From Escarpia spicata (lineage: Eukaryota; Annelida; Polychaeta; Sabellida; Siboglinidae): DNA of 64,000 nt. The notes under the pieces are model-generated. The model saw only the letters and a program-made list of their open reading frames with translations. It ran no database searches and was not told where the DNA came from. Of this stretch, positions 33,670 to 43,937 are shown piece after piece. The translations under genes and the position numbers were made by a program. The DNA lies in contig OZ023213.1 in assembly GCA_963995525.1 (NCBI GenBank), positions 51,961,263 to 52,025,262 on the forward strand, in the 5' to 3' direction. Position 1 is the first letter of the stretch; each line of letters begins with the position of its first letter.

Positions 33670-36300
33670 CTAGTGACCTGTCCATGGCCGAAAGGTGAGC
33701 AACTGGTCAATCCACAGCTGCTGTTGATTAACCAGTTGCTCACCGGCTTGTGGCTGTGGATTGATCAACTGCTCAGCTGCTTGAGCCTGTGGACTACTTA
33801 TCTGCTGACATGCTTGTGGCTGTGGACTGCCTAGCTGCTGACATGCTCGTGGCTGTGGACTGTTTATCTGCTGACATGCTCGTGGCTGTGGACTGCCTAG
33901 ATGCTGACACACTTGTGGCTGTGGACTGTTTGACTGCTGACATACTTGTGGCTGTGGACAGCCTTGCTGCTGATATACTTGTGGTTGTGGACTGCCTAGC
34001 TGCTGATATACTTGTGGCTGTGGATTAACCAACTGCTGACCTCCTTGAGGCTGTAGATGGACAAGCTGTTGACTTGTTTGCAGCTGTAGTTTGACGAGAT
34101 GTTGCAGCGCCTGTGGAATGATCAGCTGTTGCCCGGCCTGTAGCTGTAGTTTCACTATCTGGACCCGGGGTTGGTCACTGGCCCGGGGTTGACCACCGGC
34201 CCGGGGCTGGCCACTGAACATCTTCTGTGGACTGAATACTTGCTGACTTGTCTGTGCCTGTGGACTGACATGCTGACGTGGCTGTGAAATGATTATCTGC
34301 TGAACTGTCTGCTGCTGTGGACTTTCAGGTGGTGCGCTGATCTGCCACTCGCCACCATGGCACTGGGGACTAACTGACTGTTCATGCACTGGTGGCTGTG
34401 GACTGACTAGCTGCTGATCTGCTGTTGGATGTTCGTCTGTCAATGACTGCAGAGTTCCCTGAGGCTGGTATTTTGTTAGCTGCTGATCAGACAGTAGTAG
34501 CTGATTGATCTGCTGTTGATCCAATGGTGGCTGTCGACTGACCTGTTGCTGGTCAAATTGTGGTTGCTGATTGACTTGTTGTTGACTTGATTGTAGCTGT
34601 TGACTGATCTGTTGTTGACTTGAGTGTGGTTGTCGATTTACCTCCTGCTGATCCGATTGTGGCTGTTGTTGACATGATTGTGGGTGTCGATTGACCTGCC
34701 ATTCATCCAGTTGTGGTTCTCGACTGATCTGTTGTTGACTTGATTCTGGCTGTTGATCTGCTTGTATTTGCTGATCGATCTCCTGCTGATCCAGTTGTGG
34801 CTTTCGATCGATTTGCTGTTGATCCGACTGTGGCTGTCGACTGTTCAGCTGCTGATCTGCTTCTAGCTTTACTCCTGCCTGTCGATTGATTATCCGCTGA
34901 CTCCTTTGACGTGGCTGGATCAGCTGCCGACTTGCCAATGGCTGTGTTGCCTGCTGTTGATTGTCTGGTTGTGGTGGTTTAAGTTGCTGTTGATCTGCCT
35001 TTGGAGTGACCAATGCACAGCCCTTTGCCTCACTACTCCTCCAGTGGGTTGCCTCTAGTCCTACATGTGCCTGCAGGTCAGATGTTGTCGGACATTCAGT
35101 TATGATATTCGGGTTGTAGGGGACCACACCCATGGTCTTGAAGGTGTTCATCACGATTTCTTGGGTCATCAACTGGTTGTAGGTCTTTGCGACGAGATTG
35201 CATATGTCGTACTTTGTGACTATCCTGCCTGGGTTGTCCGTGAGGAACCGGCTGCACTGCTTCTCAAGCGCCGACTTGAGGGGGCGGAAGGCATCAATGT
35301 CCTCCGGGTGCTGCGGGTGCCTGGCGTGAGGCGGCAGAAGATACAGGACGATGTTCTGCTCCTCTGCCCAGTCAATGAGAGGCACATTCATCTGAGGTCG
35401 GTGGCCGTCATACAGAAGGAGCACCGGATCATCCTCGGTGCACGGGACATACTTCAGGAAGTGTTCGTTCAGGTACTTCTGCCACACGCGGCCGTTTAAG
35501 TATCCGTCGTATGATGTCTTCCCGTCAGTGCCCGGAAGTCCTTCCATCAGTAGATCCTTCGACATGCGTTTCCCCTTGAACACAAGGTACGGAGGTAGGA
35601 CCTGTCCCGCGGCGTTGATGCAGCTCATGACGGTCGAGATAGTTTCACCGGACTCCTGCGTTGAAGACATTCTGGAATGCATGTCTGCCTCTTTTGGGGT
35701 AGACACAGACTGTCTGCACAGGTTGCACTTTGAAGTCATCGCTGTGTCGTGAATGCCATAGATGCGGTGAGGCTTGTCCAGTAGTTTATACTTCTGCAGA
35801 ATACGCAGTAGTTCCCTGTAGTAATTTCCCACGGCTTCTTCTGTGATGCCATGACCCCCGACCATTGGCAATTCACCAGCCTTAGCTATCTTCAATGCTG
35901 GCCACCGGTCAAAGAAACGTTCCATCCATTTGTCGGATACCACAGTGTTATCGTCCCTCCGTTTCAAGAAGTATGCTGTTTCCGAGACAAGTTCAGCGAG
36001 GTCATCTTTCGTGTAGTGATACCCGCATGCAGAGATATCCTCAACAAAGGACACGAGCGCTGCCTCGTCTCTCGCTGCGAGAATCTTGGCAGGGCCCCAG
36101 GAACGACTCGTCGATGGATCAGTGCGGCCAACAGTCCTGTAACGAAGTGTCTGCTCCGGAACTCCAAATATTCTTGCCGCTTTGTACACAGATGCTTTCC
36201 CACTCTTCCACATCTCAAATGCTTTCTTCATTTTCACAGGCGTGTACGACTTTCTGTACGTTGTATATACCTCAGACTTTTTTTTAGGTAGTGTGACTTT
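33670..36300 (-). CDS. Pogo/Tigger-derived DDE_1 protein with long Gln-rich tail, right paralog (main exon)
   Basis: An uninterrupted frame of 876 codons runs from an acceptor (TTCTGCTTCAG) at 36300 to a TAG at 33672-33670. With the proposed first exon (37554-37568) the protein is 881 aa. Domains are a lysine-rich start, a psq-type HTH (about 28-64, AARIFGVPEQTLRYR), a CENP-B/Tc5-type HTH (82-145) and a DDE_1 core (about 180-400) with RIYGIHDT, NAAGQVLPPYLVFKGKRM, LYDGH and PPHARHPQHPEDIDAFRPLK. D303 and D339 fit the second and third catalytic sites. The first is H189 (D190 follows). From about 442 to the end the chain is Gln/Pro/Ser-rich, with an 11-residue period near the C-terminus (QLGSPQPQVYQ type). 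Family transposases are usually around 500 aa, so the tail roughly doubles the length. A VKLE SUMO-like site is present. It is probably a domesticated nuclear factor; function is unknown. Confidence 0.85.
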   Translation of the reverse strand, partial: KVTLPKKKSEVYTTYRKSYTPVKMKKAFEMWKSGKASVYKAARIFGVPEQTLRYRTVGRTDPSTSRSWGPAKILAARDEAALVSFVEDISACGYHYTKDDLAELVSETAYFLKRRDDNTVVSDKWMERFFDRWPALKIAKAGELPMVGGHGITEEAVGNYYRELLRILQKYKLLDKPHRIYGIHDTAMTSKCNLCRQSVSTPKEADMHSRMSSTQESGETISTVMSCINAAGQVLPPYLVFKGKRMSKDLLMEGLPGTDGKTSYDGYLNGRVWQKYLNEHFLKYVPCTEDDPVLLLYDGHRPQMNVPLIDWAEEQNIVLYLLPPHARHPQHPEDIDAFRPLKSALEKQCSRFLTDNPGRIVTKYDICNLVAKTYNQLMTQEIVMNTFKTMGVVPYNPNIITECPTTSDLQAHVGLEATHWRSSEAKGCALVTPKADQQQLKPPQPDNQQQATQPLASRQLIQPRQRSQRIINRQAGVKLEADQQLNSRQPQSDQQQIDRKPQLDQQEIDQQIQADQQPESSQQQISREPQLDEWQVNRHPQSCQQQPQSDQQEVNRQPHSSQQQISQQLQSSQQQVNQQPQFDQQQVSRQPPLDQQQINQLLLSDQQLTKYQPQGTLQSLTDEHPTADQQLVSPQPPVHEQSVSPQCHGGEWQISAPPESPQQQTVQQIIISQPRQHVSPQAQTSQQVFSPQKMFSGQPRAGGQPRASDQPRVQIVKLQLQAGQQLIIPQALQHLVKLQLQTSQQLVHLQPQGGQQLVNPQPQVYQQLGSPQPQVYQQQGCPQPQVCQQSNSPQPQVCQHLGSPQPRACQQINSPQPRACQQLGSPQPQACQQISSPQAQAAEQLINPQPQAGEQLVNQQQLWIDQLLTFRPWTGH

Positions 36301-37553
36301 CTGAAGCAGAAAACGATACAGCTGATGTACGTAATTGTACGCCACATGTACAATGCAAATTAATTACATAACATAAACTACATATCATTATATAAAGCAT
36401 ATTCCAAGTTTCCGTGAATAACCTGTAGAGTATTTTGGAAATTGTCCTATGCACTCTCACTGTTTTCATATTATTTCTATATTTTTAGTTATCTGTACGC
36501 ACGTGGTAATAATCAACAGGTGATTGTACTAAACAAATAAATATGGTCACATGTTACATCAATTCACGACAATTGGAGTAGAAATGTTCAAAGCACATTT
36601 TTCAAAACTAGTTATTCATTAATTTAACATTATCATTATAGATGTATAATTTACACAAGAGCAATTTAAAAAACACCTGAAATTATGTGTAATGGTTTAA
36701 TAAAGGCATTAATTGATTAAATTTAGACAGGATATAATTATGAGTTAAAAATCGACTTGGCCCGAATCCTACACAAATTCATAGTATGATTCATAGGTGC
36801 CTACTAGTTTTGGCTAAACTTAAATTCTGGCCTAATAATAGTAATAATTTGTACAGCAAGTAAATTATTATTCGTTGAATATGTCTATGTTGATTACTGT
36901 TTGAAACTACACACAAAAAGGCCAAAGGCAGCAGGCAACTAGCAAAGTAACAATGATCATGATTCATGGTATTAAGTTAACGGAAAGTCCGAAACTAAAT
37001 AAGGTCGTGTGATCGCATCTGCGGCTGCACGAATTGTTTTCTACGAAACAGAAGCAATCTACCTGTAATTGTAACAAATGTACTTCGTTTATCTATAAGT
37101 CTCCTTACGCCGATCGTAAAACATAATTTCGCATGCAACTGTTTAGCCCGCCGAACCAAAGTAAACAGAGGCTAGCCTAGATTTTTGCTAGAACGATCAA
37201 TGCCACGATGGCCGATGCCGATGCCATCGGCGATGGCGTGTTTTTTGCACATTCTTTCGAACGCCAGGGAAATACGCAGAAATTAATATTTTCTTGGTTG
37301 TAGTAAATAACACGCATACACTGTATACTATACACGGGTGCGCACATATTACACACATTCACAAACACGTGGAATTATCAACAAACCCATAACACAGTTT
37401 AAACAAATATTAGATTACTGCTCGGATACGATAACGAAAACGTGTCGCAAAACTAATATGGCATGACGTGTCGAACACACTAAGTTTTGTAAGTAGGCGC
37501 TAGAAAGAGCTCATAAGAACAAATGGTACACGTACTAATATATGTATACAAAC
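36301..37553 (-). other. Proposed intron of the right pogo-derived gene
   Basis: AT-rich sequence between the phase-0 donor GTTTGT at 37553 and the acceptor at 36302-36301. No other coding frame or repeat is seen. Confidence 0.5.
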
Positions 37554-37568
37554 CTTCCTGCGACGCAT
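37554..37568 (-). CDS. Proposed first coding exon of the right pogo-derived gene
   Basis: GTCAACATGCGTCGCAGGAAG followed by the donor GTTTGT encodes MRRRK and ends in phase 0, which fits the acceptor at 36300. The same short exon, differing by three bases in 15, precedes the left paralog at 28318-28332. If it is wrong, the alternative is a start inside the main exon, for example the ATG at 36345 (which reads through the acceptor) or at the internal Met near 36230. Confidence 0.6.
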
Positions 37569-37683
37569 GTTGACTGTTTCAAGGGTAATCAGCGAGTAAT
37601 ACTAAACAAATCAAAGCAGCGGTTCAGCAAAACATGTGCCCGAAAAACGCGAATTAGAACGCGGTTTGAAAGACGTTTCCTCT

Positions 37684-37700
37684 TTCGCCAGATGGCGCCA
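37684..37700. promoter_or_regulatory. CTCF-like motif upstream of the right paralog
   Basis: TTCGCCAGATGGCGCCA is identical to 28477-28493 and lies 116 bp upstream of the proposed ATG. Its position relative to the start is similar in both paralogs. The core fits CTCF-type sites. Confidence 0.5.
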
Positions 37701-37704
37701 CTCA

Positions 37705-38325
37705 CGTACACGTCCTGTACGATGTCTGGTTCTATTTACTCGTTGTCTACTAAACTGCCAAGAATGACATAATACACAATTAGAAACCTTATTTTGCAAT
37801 ACTAATTATACTGCAGACATGCATGTAATATTGAAATATTCAGTAGCATTAAATGTTTACATACTATTTACCTTAGAGTGTAAGTTTATACTGCAACATT
37901 TTGCTTAATTCACAGTCTGACACTGTCACAAACATAGACGTGCTATATTAGATAGTAAAATATCTACCGATCTAGTCATAGAAAAGTCCATATTTTTATG
38001 TACATGGATAAACCAAAGTATGTTTTAAGATATTTAATGGGTATGAAACTACATATATAATTGTTTTCTCAACTGAGAAATATAGGACTGGAGAACACAA
38101 AGTAACATTTGTGATTAGTTAATTAACCGTACAAATTTGATGTCATAACTTGTGTTCAGTCTCACATAGGACTATTGTCACTACACTGGTAATAACTTGT
38201 ATGTGAATGAAACAAGTTATTTGCTGGCTGTGTAAATATTAGCAGCGTGAATATGTTTAAAGAAAAAAATTGATAAATACCTCGGAAGGGTGAGCTATAT
38301 AATAAATATCATTGTACGTGGACTT
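37705..38325. other. Intergenic DNA, nothing recognised
   Basis: AT-rich. No frame or repeat can be supported. Confidence 0.4.
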
Positions 38326-38400
38326 TCAATAAGCCGATGGATCCTTGCCCACAACCCATGTGCCATCTGGGGTTTTTACTCTGATGGTATGACACACTAG
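38326..38400 (-). CDS. Candidate terminal coding exon, gene unknown
   Basis: A minus-strand acceptor (GTTTGTGCAG) at 38402-38401 opens a frame of 24 codons. It includes IRVKTPDGTWVVGKDPSAY and ends at a TGA (38328-38326). The residue pattern looks protein-like, but the exon is short and I could not find a matching upstream exon. The THAP fragment at 40096-40370 lies upstream on the same strand, though nothing links the two directly. Confidence 0.3.
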   Translation of the reverse strand, partial: LVCHTIRVKTPDGTWVVGKDPSAY

Positions 38401-38409
38401 CTGCACAAA

Positions 38410-39590
38410 CACAAAAAAATACATATTTACAAAGTAGCCCTCTAGAATGTTTCAACTGATAAGACTGGTGGTATTTATACTGGGCAAGTTGGCCACTAGA
38501 TTAACTAATAGTTCCAGGTCTATATTAATGACTATCGTCGGCACAACAGGCAGTGAAACAAATCTAATGGATCAGTATTAATTAACTAAGTAGTTCCAAT
38601 GACACTTGTTTTGTCATTGAAATAAGCTAAACTGGCTTTATAATAATAATAAAGTAGATTAACAAAGCACACTGAATTTGATATAAACCAAAATAAATAA
38701 AATTATAAATAATTAAATATGTTAAATTGTGTATAATTAAAAACAGATCCACTGTTAATTTCAAGTAATTTGTAGGAAATTAAATGAGGTTGTGCCATTT
38801 TGGTTTCTGCCAATGACAAAAAACTCCATATAGGCTATGAGAGTTCTTAAAGCGTTTGGTCCTACATCAACAAAAACACTGTTGCATTGTTAGTTAGAAC
38901 TTAGATTTACCCAGAGGGGAGTCAGAAGATGGTGTACATACCGGGGTAGTTTGTGGTTAAGCTGATCTCTGTAGGTTTGTGAAGCAGGTTCTGCACACTG
39001 AACGATCAGTGTTGTATGCATCTTCACAAGACTAGCAAACACCTATCAAACTGTGTATTTATACAGGAATTTGTAAATCACAAATGGTCCCGATTATAAT
39101 GTGCATCCAGTATGATATTCTACATATGTGGGAGATTTGAGGTTGCTGAAAGTGAATTCGCCAGACAAACTAAATTTAGGTAATTTTTTCAGGTTGAGGC
39201 ATATTGGTGTCGGAATCAGGGTGTGGGGTGGTTGGAGGGCTATGGCCCCAATATTTTAAGGGGGGCTGGAGATAACTTTAGCCCCCTATATTTATACCCT
39301 CAATGTAGGTTTTTGGAGATCCTTGGGGGTACAAATGTAGGTTTTCTAAGAGCCTTAAAATGTTTTTTTGGTGAGCCTCAAGGAGAGATACAACTGGATG
39401 TTTATGGAGAGCCTCGGCCTCCCAATTTATTAATCACTTTCTGACGCCAATGTGCAGATTATGTCATGAGGGGCTTTTCGTAACATAAACATGCCTGGGA
39501 TGATGTTGAATGATGGAACTAACGCTCTGATGTATCACAACTGGAGTTGTTGCATAGTATTTTTAACTATATATTGTATGTTATTTTTTT
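38410..39590. other. Intergenic DNA, nothing recognised
   Basis: It contains a 73-codon Gly-rich plus-strand frame (39223-39444) that shows no family features and that I do not call a gene. Confidence 0.4.
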
Positions 39591-39592
39591 AT

Positions 39593-39670
39593 TTGCATTA
39601 ACCATTGTAAAGCGCCCCAGAACAATTATTTGGATGGGGTGCTATATAAGTATTAAATGATTATTAAAAC
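39593..39670 (+). repeat. SINE/LINE 3'-tail-like fragment
   Basis: TTGTAAAGCGCCCCAG is followed by GGGGTGCTATATAAGTATTA and an ATTATTA-rich end. This is the same style of ending (AAAGCGC ... GCTATATAA) as the SINE tails in this window. Only the tail is recognisable. Confidence 0.5.
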
Positions 39671-40095
39671 AGCGAAAGTGAGGTGGGTCCGGATTTCACA
39701 CAAGTTCCGTTCTGCTTCTGCATGCTGTAGATGTGCCTATTAGAATGGTTTGTTGAGTATTTATTTCACCGGGGTTGGGATGGGATTTCTGGGTCTGGGA
39801 GGCTCAACATACTAAATCAAAGGGCCAAGTGCAAGCCTTGCCCCCAAGCCTAGCCGTAGACAAACCCAAAGGCTGTATCCGGTACCTGAAATGACACCTG
39901 AGGAATTTAAAGTTTTGTAAAACTTTATTATACTAATAGTAGCAAAAATAAGTATCATTTACCTTAGGTCGCTGATTTTTTCGTAGAGCGATACAAACTC
40001 AAAGCCGGCATAGTCGTAGAGTCGTCAGTAGCGAGAACAGCACACCGCTTACGTGACCTGAGCGGAGACGAAGCGGCTGTTGACTTTGGCCATGT

Positions 40096-40370
40096 TCATG
40101 CTGACGTGTGTCTTCTACGGTTTGAGGGCACTGCGTCTCTTTTCAGTGAGATTCGAGCACCAGGATAACCCAGAGTTGCCAACCTCTCTGGGTCGCAAGT
40201 GAAACAAGTTCTCTCAAAATGTGCCGAACAAATCCTGCTGTGTTTCGTTGGTTTGAAGTTCGCTCGCTTCATGGTAGCGAGCCATTTCTCCAACATAACT
40301 GGATCCAACTGAAAAAACTTTTTCTATGAACACTAGTGACTGGACAGCTGGATGCTGCACAGATAGCCAT
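40096..40370 (-). pseudogene. THAP-type zinc finger, frameshifted
   Basis: Two abutting minus-strand frames together give one THAP domain (C2CH). The first, from an ATG at 40370, begins MAICAASSC and supplies the first two Cys. After the run of six T (plus-strand 40312-40317) the reading must move to the other frame, which gives LDPVMLEKWLATMKR, then KHSRICSAHF (third Cys and His), GYPGAR and the closing AVP motif, and stops at a TGA (40098-40096). One missing base in the T run explains the break. THAP fingers bind DNA in host factors and in P-element-type transposases. No P-element catalytic domain is visible nearby. If the frame from the ATG at 40308 is used alone, the finger lacks its first two ligands. 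A sequencing error in the homopolymer is the other explanation. Confidence 0.7.
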
Positions 40371-40374
40371 TCTG

Positions 40375-41490
40375 ATGGTCAATTTACACAGACCCAGTGT
40401 TGCTGCGAATGGTACTTCCCGAGAACTTACTTAGGCTCCGTAATGTGGCATGGCAAGCGCCACAGTTTGTCGCAAATACCGTATTAAAATAACCACGTCT
40501 TGCAATTCTCACAGTGACGATTGGTTACTCTGAATCTGAGAACCAATTAAATTTATTTTCATGCTACGTATTCATAAATGCAATTGTTACTGTTGATGCA
40601 AAACATTAAAATCAACTCTTAACTCCAGATATCTGGACACACTTGTTACAAGTGCTGAGTACCTTTTATTTTCTGAAAACAATTAGAAACGATATCTAAT
40701 ACATTAATATCTCATTATATATTATTTTAATTGTAAATATAAATGCAGGCTGAATCACTGAAATGATCACGTCATCTGACAGTAATTGAGTCATGTGGTT
40801 ATCTGGGACCAGACTCTTTCCAGCACACAGATTTTCTTTAAATTTCCATAGCAACAGAAACATAGAGTCATGTTGTACACAGATGTTGTACACAGATGTT
40901 GTACACAGAATGACACCTAACAATATCCTACTGAAGAATATTTTGTTAAAGAAGTAGACACCCTGCATATCAAACTGTATATACATTTTCTTTATCCAAT
41001 ACTACAACAGTCCGTGTATGAACTAGCAGACACAAGACCAGCATTTCATATAGGTGTATGCTTAATCCTAAATGCACTTATATAAGAAACAACACAATTA
41101 TGCATGGCAGTCTTTTCTATAATTAGACCATAAAGAAGATAAATGCATATCCTGCATATCTTCTCCTTCTTTAAAGTGAAGCAAGACTGCATGAGTCAAC
41201 TATATCATGTCTGCCGTAAACACTCCTTTGTTTGGATTTAACACAAATGTTTCCAGACAGATAAAATTGCATGTCCGAGATATTAGTAAGACTTAATTGT
41301 ATTCACTGCTGCATCAGCAGTCTTGATATTGACCAGTATCCATACGTAAGGTGTGTTGTTTGTGTATCAGGAGACACCACAGATTTAGCACTTACCTGCA
41401 ATCAGTGATCAGCAGTTATATATTTCCACTCCTGTTTCACATTAAAGTCTAGAATGCTACGACAAAGAGACTTTCTCAAAGCCTCAACAA
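40375..41490. other. Intergenic DNA, nothing recognised
   Basis: Non-coding. A short triplication of GATGTTGTACACA is visible near 40880-40905. Confidence 0.4.
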
Positions 41491-41493
41491 CCT

Positions 41494-41532
41494 CCTTGGA
41501 ATTCTTCCCCAAACAGGGAAAGAATTCCAAGG
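41494..41532. repeat. Hairpin, 13-bp perfect stem
   Basis: CCTTGGAATTCTT pairs exactly with AAGAATTCCAAGG across a 13-nt loop. No T run or gene context suggests a role. Confidence 0.75.
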
Positions 41533-41993
41533 ATTTGTCATTTTGTTTCCTCAAAGTTTAAATACAACTTGTCAATTAATCCGATATATATTTAAAATCC
41601 ATAATCATAGAGAATGGGTGCAAATTCTGAAATATGTGTTAAAATTACACATTTGTTACACAAAATGTGATTTTTTATTATTTTGTTATCAAAACACTGT
41701 ATATTCATTCACACAGTGCACGCCTTCATTCCATCTAGCTGCACATGCGTCACAGCACTGCTGTTTGGCTGAACATGGATATATCACATTTTGATAACAA
41801 AGACAGATGCCGCTTATTGCGTTTTGAAAACAAAAGCTCTTTTGTGCACGTTGTTTCATGGTGATTTATGACGTTTTCTAGCTCCACGTGTGTTTTAAAA
41901 CAAACGTTTAGTGATTTGGAAGAAATTTCGAAAATGGCATTTATTACGTTTTGCCCTGAAACTCTTCATATATATATATATATAAAACTGTAA

Positions 41994-42110
41994 TAATTCC
42001 AAGAACACCGTAAATCGCAGTATATATATATATATATATATACCGTAAATCGCAGTATATATATATATATATATATATATATACTGCGATTTACGGTGTT
42101 CTTGGAATTA
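41994..42110. repeat. Long inverted repeat around (AT)n, cruciform-prone
   Basis: The 28-nt arm at 41994-42021, which contains AAGAACACCGTAAATCGCAG, is exactly complementary to 42083-42110. Between the arms are two (AT)n tracts and an extra copy of ACCGTAAATCGCAG (42042-42055). Because the AT tracts also self-pair, the full stem could approach 50 bp. Confidence 0.9.
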
Positions 42111-42387
42111 AGGAATTAAGGACTCCTTGGGCTAGTCTTGTGAAGGGTTCATACCCCATGAAGGTTCAAATGAGGACATGTTAAGTAGATTACAGAATTC
42201 TGAACAATCATAAAACACATGCAACTTAGCAATGCAATCTTCTGTACATAACATAACGTGAAGGTTCGTACGTATCAAAACGTTTTGAAACTGACCCATG
42301 GTATAAGCAACAAGGAACAACTGTTGTGCCATGAATTGTTTTATGTACACGATATCCATGGATATTAGGGCACATCAGATTTAAGCG

Positions 42388-42762
42388 TCCTCGTAAGCCA
42401 GGGGTGGTGACTATCTACACTATTCCAGGCAGATCTCCTACGCATTGTATGGAAGTTAGATGAATCAAACTCCTAACTGACTTTACCGGTTGCAACTGTA
42501 GCACCAGTTAGAAAAGTGCAGACACCCTTCTGATCCATGCGCCTGTTCCTTGACTTCTGTGAATTACCCATTCCACCATTCTCATGAGTCATTTTGCATT
42601 CAAATAACTACGTCTATTTCCAACTGTTCCATCGGAACTTCCCGGCAAATTATATTATAGACAGAGCTTATCTTTATCTTCAGAGTTTCACAAGGCTATC
42701 AGCCAGCAGGTACTAAGACTGATATAATCAGCAGCGCCCCCTAGTGTGCAAGGATTGATTTA
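42388..42762 (+). mobile_element. Dispersed element, copy 2
   Basis: It begins GTCCTCGTAAGCCAGGGG and ends near CGCCCCCTAGTGTGCAAGGA, so its ends are loosely inverted. Its interior matches copy 1 (10561-10862, reversed), and its end (CAGAGTTTC.CAA.GC.ATCAGCCAG) matches copy 3 (62876-63345). It holds a single diverged version of the 26-bp segment that forms the minisatellite in copy 1 (42401-42428). No ORF. Confidence 0.75.
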
Positions 42763-42764
42763 AG

Positions 42765-43930
42765 GAACAGCTTCACCAAGAGCAAGCATGTTTCTTGTAG
42801 TGAGCTGTATACAACATTTTACAAATTATTATAAATATAAAACAGACATCTTGCCGAAACCTGTTGGAATCATAAACTAAATGTGACCTTCCAAGCTGCC
42901 ACAACAAAGTGGTTATTAAGTCGCAAAGTTGTGAAAAGGAGTTTTCTACCTTTTTTTATTCCGCAGATTACGAACTTTAAAATAATACCTCATTTGTTGA
43001 AATATCTTCAGTAGTTTCTGGTTTATTGCCCAAATGGAAAACTATTAAAAAGCAACATTTTGAGAAACGAGATCAGTCTGACTCATATTGTCTTTTACTT
43101 TCTATTGTTTTCTAATATATAGTTTCATAAATACATGTAGTTAATTAGTTTTGGATTCTTTGATGAGATTACAAGTTATGCAGTTTTGCTAAAATCACAA
43201 AACTGATGGGAAATTACCTATACAGCTAGTTCTGCCTCACGTACAGAATAAGCCTATGCGACTTGATACCAGGTTCATGTGGCAGGTCAGAGATGAGTTG
43301 TGTGGGACGGCCTTAGAATGGCGCAACCACTGGAAGAGTATAGTACAGTATTATTCCATGAAGATAGGGAGAGAATTACAAAGAAATCAGGCTTTAAAAC
43401 GCTGCACTCGAAACCTCATGAGGTTTCGAGTGTGTAATAAATGAAGGAAGCCTCATAGCTGTGGCGCAGTGGCGGCAGGGATAGAAAGGTGAGCACTCAC
43501 CTAGCAGTGGATCAACTGACAACGTCTTGTTCTCGTTCCTGGGTCTGTATTGCACGCAGCTGACAACACATTAAGAAAAATATGTAAATAACCAATCTAT
43601 CGTATGGGCCTGCGTCACTGTTTATAAGCACCATGTTAAAGAACTCATTTCAGTTCTATAATGAAATCGGCTGACAACATCAATAAACACAGCAGTAATG
43701 TTTTACAGTTATTAATTAAGGATTATTAATTTGTAACATGTTGTTTCCCTGTCTATTCTGTCTGTCTGAAAACTCAATTAAAAATAGCAGATTCCCCATC
43801 CAAATGCCTCTGGATATAAGGTATGAATTTTTTGCCAAAATCATCAAATTGATGGAACATGACAGACAGCTATTTTTGGCTCAAGTCTAGACTAGGCGGG
43901 TGCAACTTAACACCCGGTTCACTGTGGAAC
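42765..43930. other. Intergenic DNA downstream of the SAM gene
   Basis: No supported gene. A short hairpin (CTCGAAACCTCATGAGGTTTCGAG, 43408-43431) is present. Confidence 0.4.
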
Positions 43931-43937
43931 TTCACAT

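Noticed and set aside
33789..34028. Plus-strand frame of repeated ADMLVAVDCL-type units
   Set aside because: Antisense shadow of the Gln-rich tail of the right pogo-derived gene.
35065..36291. Plus-strand frames of 100-146 codons
   Set aside because: Antisense shadows of the DDE_1 coding exon; they have no independent motifs or splice context.
41405..41560. Minus-strand stretch that reads protein-like (KEVVEALRKSLCRSILDFNV) before a strong donor CAG/GTAAGTG
   Set aside because: All frames meet a stop before the donor, and the upstream half contains a hairpin, so a coding exon cannot be supported.
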